Shown piece by piece: positions 12,061 through 13,651 of a stretch of DNA of 13,651 nucleotides. Under the pieces are notes generated by a model. That model ran no database searches. It was not told the origin of the DNA and was given only the letters and a program-made list of their open reading frames with translations. Position 1 is the first letter of the stretch. Every line of letters starts with the position of its first letter. Source of the stretch: Calditrichota bacterium (GTDB lineage Bacteria > Zixibacteria > MSB-5A5 > GN15 > FEB-12); assembly GCA_008501655.1 (NCBI GenBank), contig QQUK01000050.1, forward strand, positions 1 to 13,651. Direction: 5' to 3'. The translations under genes were made by a program, and so were the position numbers.

Positions 12061-13651
12061 ATGAAGCCGGTTTCAAAAGTCATCGAAAGCTCAGTTATTT
12101 CAAGTGGAATTGTAATGGGGGTCACCCGAATTATTCATCCGGGTGAGTACAAAATCCCCGAAATAGCTATTCCTGTCTCTAAAATTGAGTCGGAGATAAA
12201 ATCTTTAGAAAAAGCTCTTGATGAAACAGTTGAAGAACTTACCGAAATGCGTGACTCAGCCTCCAAACGGATGGGCGGACCGGTAGCTAAAATCTTTGAT
12301 GCCCAGCTGATGATTGCATCCGATGCCGATTTCCTGAAACGGGTAAACGAAGAAATAAAAAAGAAACGGCGTAACTCAGGCTTTATTTTTAATAAACTGA
12401 TAAATGAATCAACGCTTCCCCTCAGACGCTCTTCAGATTCTTATCTGCGTCAAACTGCTCTTGATATTGAAGCTGTCGGAAAAAGAGTACTCTCTCATCT
12501 CTCCGGCGAAAAAAAGTCTACTCTCAAATTCGGACCAAACACAATTGTAATCGGAAAATCATTCTCACCCGGTGAGATTTTAGTCCATCGCCAGCGTAAA
12601 GCTATTGGCTTTGTCGTCTCCGAAGGGGGAAAAAACTCCCATATGGCTCTAATCGCACGCGGTCTGATGCTTCCGGTGATGATTCATCCCGATGCTCATC
12701 TCCAATTTACCGATAACACCAAAATAATTTTAGACGGTGTAAACGGCAAAATTATTCTGAATCCGGCTGATGCTGTATGGACAGAATATCAGAAGCTTAA
12801 AAAACGTCTTGGTGCCGCATCAATTACCCGTATTAAACGCTTAACCAAACTTCCTCCGAAAACAGCCGACAATGTCGAACTTCAAATCGGTGCCAACCTG
12901 ACTCTGCCGGGACCGGCTGATGAAATACTCTCTACGAAAAAAATTCCGGTCGGCTTGTATCGAACCGAGTTTATGTATCTTGCAGCCAACCGTTTCCCAT
13001 CCGAAGAAGAACAGTATGAATTTTATTATGATATCGCCAGACAATACAAACATACATCCGTCACCCTAAGAGCATTTGACCTCGGATATGATAAACTTGC
13101 AACAAACGGGAACTGGCTGAATGAAGAGAACCCTGCTCTCGGACTTCGCGGTATTCGTATCCTTCTCGATATGCCGGAAGTTTTCAAAACGCAAATACGC
13201 GCAATACTCCGGGCATCGGTCTTTCGTAATTTAAAAATCATGCTCCCGATGATATCCGATGTTTCCGAAATCGAGCAGGCAAAAAAACTTATTCAGCAGG
13301 TAAAATTTAAACTGAAAAAAGAGAAAATAGATTTTGACCATGAGATAGAATTAGGCATTATGGTCGAGGTTCCTTCGATTGCATTGACAGCGGATTTGGT
13401 CGCAAAAAAAGTCGACTTCATGTCAATCGGAACCAACGACCTCACCCAGTATACAATTGCAACCGACCGGATGAATAACAAACTTGCCCATCTCTATTCA
13501 GCCTACCATCCATCGGTACTGCATCTTGTCTGTAAAACAGTCAAAGCCTGTCATAAAGCAAACATCCCCGTTTCAGTCTGCGGTGAAATCGCAGGCGAAC
13601 CTTTAGCACTGCCGATGTTTATTGGCATGGGCGTGTCGATGCTTTCAATGA
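12061..13651 (+). CDS. ptsI: Phosphoenolpyruvate-protein phosphotransferase, enzyme I (3' partial)
   Basis: The frame opens at ATG 12061 (an in-frame TAG at 12040 excludes a longer start) and is still open at the window edge after 530 codons, so the gene is truncated only by the window. Enzyme I moves phosphate from phosphoenolpyruvate to HPr. The HPr-binding helical part is about residues 30-150. The phosphohistidine motif is GGKNSHMALIAR with His194 (usual form GGxTSHxAI). The C-terminal barrel has GLYRTEFMYL, TLRAFDLGYDK, ENPALGLRGIR, RAILRAS, LPMISD, GIMVEVPS, IGTNDLTQY, ATDR and the VCGEIAGEP cysteine. Variants are Asn for Thr before SH, and LGYDK in place of IGGDK. The ribosome-binding site is weak (AAAGAAAAAG). 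It closes the obg-dprA-ptsH-ptsI run as far as seen. Confidence 0.95.
   Translation, partial: MKPVSKVIESSVISSGIVMGVTRIIHPGEYKIPEIAIPVSKIESEIKSLEKALDETVEELTEMRDSASKRMGGPVAKIFDAQLMIASDADFLKRVNEEIKKKRRNSGFIFNKLINESTLPLRRSSDSYLRQTALDIEAVGKRVLSHLSGEKKSTLKFGPNTIVIGKSFSPGEILVHRQRKAIGFVVSEGGKNSHMALIARGLMLPVMIHPDAHLQFTDNTKIILDGVNGKIILNPADAVWTEYQKLKKRLGAASITRIKRLTKLPPKTADNVELQIGANLTLPGPADEILSTKKIPVGLYRTEFMYLAANRFPSEEEQYEFYYDIARQYKHTSVTLRAFDLGYDKLATNGNWLNEENPALGLRGIRILLDMPEVFKTQIRAILRASVFRNLKIMLPMISDVSEIEQAKKLIQQVKFKLKKEKIDFDHEIELGIMVEVPSIALTADLVAKKVDFMSIGTNDLTQYTIATDRMNNKLAHLYSAYHPSVLHLVCKTVKACHKANIPVSVCGEIAGEPLALPMFIGMGVSMLSM

Noticed and set aside
11700..12125. 141-codon minus-strand open frame
   Set aside because: It is antisense to ptsH and the ptsI start, with low-complexity Phe runs and no family resemblance.

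Overview
The window is a moderately AT-rich bacterial chromosome segment. Its likely source is an uncultivated member of the FCB (Fibrobacterota-Chlorobiota-Bacteroidota) superphylum, such as Zixibacteria, Marinimicrobia, Ignavibacteria or a relative. The main clue is the type A sorting-domain signature (NYPNPFNPTT ... VYNMLGQ ... GLYLYKI) at the C-terminus of the 905-residue exported protein, which is typical of these phyla. The combination of HDOD regulators, a DUF4097-like protein and intergenic GTAG-footed palindromes fits. The phylum is an inference, because no rRNA or other decisive marker lies here.

Layout, left to right. (1) 1-1196: 3' part of an HDOD-domain signalling protein ending in a histidine-kinase-like H-box helix pair without an ATPase domain. 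(2) 1207-3345, minus: membrane-anchored or secreted coiled-coil plus DUF4097-like beta-repeat protein. (3) 3346-3678: divergent intergenic region with several short inverted repeats. (4) 3679-6396: secreted repeat protein with a type IX-type sorting domain. (5) 6405-7160, minus: CPBP/Abi-type intramembrane protease. (6) 7380-7946: unrecognised protein that reads as a sigma-region-4-like helix-turn-helix followed by a CxxC...HxxxH module. (7) 8197-8451: small ribbon-helix-helix protein. (8) 7951-9565: a region dense in hairpins carrying the foot tetranucleotide GTAG, including an 81-bp tandem array and two identical 88-bp copies that bracket a REP-associated tyrosine transposase (RAYT) gene. 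(9) 9637-13651: a tight plus-strand cluster obg, dprA, ptsH, ptsI; ptsI runs off the right end.

The most interesting part is 7951-9565. A RAYT-type HUH nuclease gene (8930-9367, minus) sits between two perfect 88-bp direct repeats whose identity starts exactly at GTAG and stops exactly at CTAC. Each copy holds two hairpins in head-to-head orientation that differ by compensated base pairs. Other hairpins in the same 1.6 kb keep the GTAG foot and a similar lower stem (about GKCRGR) but have different upper stems. This looks like a RAYT/REP (BIME-type) system with variable-stem substrates and possibly recent mobility of the unit. The RAYT-REP relationship is known in gammaproteobacteria; the variable-stem family and the exact bracketing seen here may be less described.

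The obg-dprA-ptsH-ptsI cluster is housekeeping: a ribosome-associated GTPase, a DNA-processing protein, and the two general phosphotransferase components. HPr keeps both His15 and Ser46, which suggests regulatory use with an HPr kinase. dprA and ptsH overlap by four bases (ATGA), implying translational coupling.
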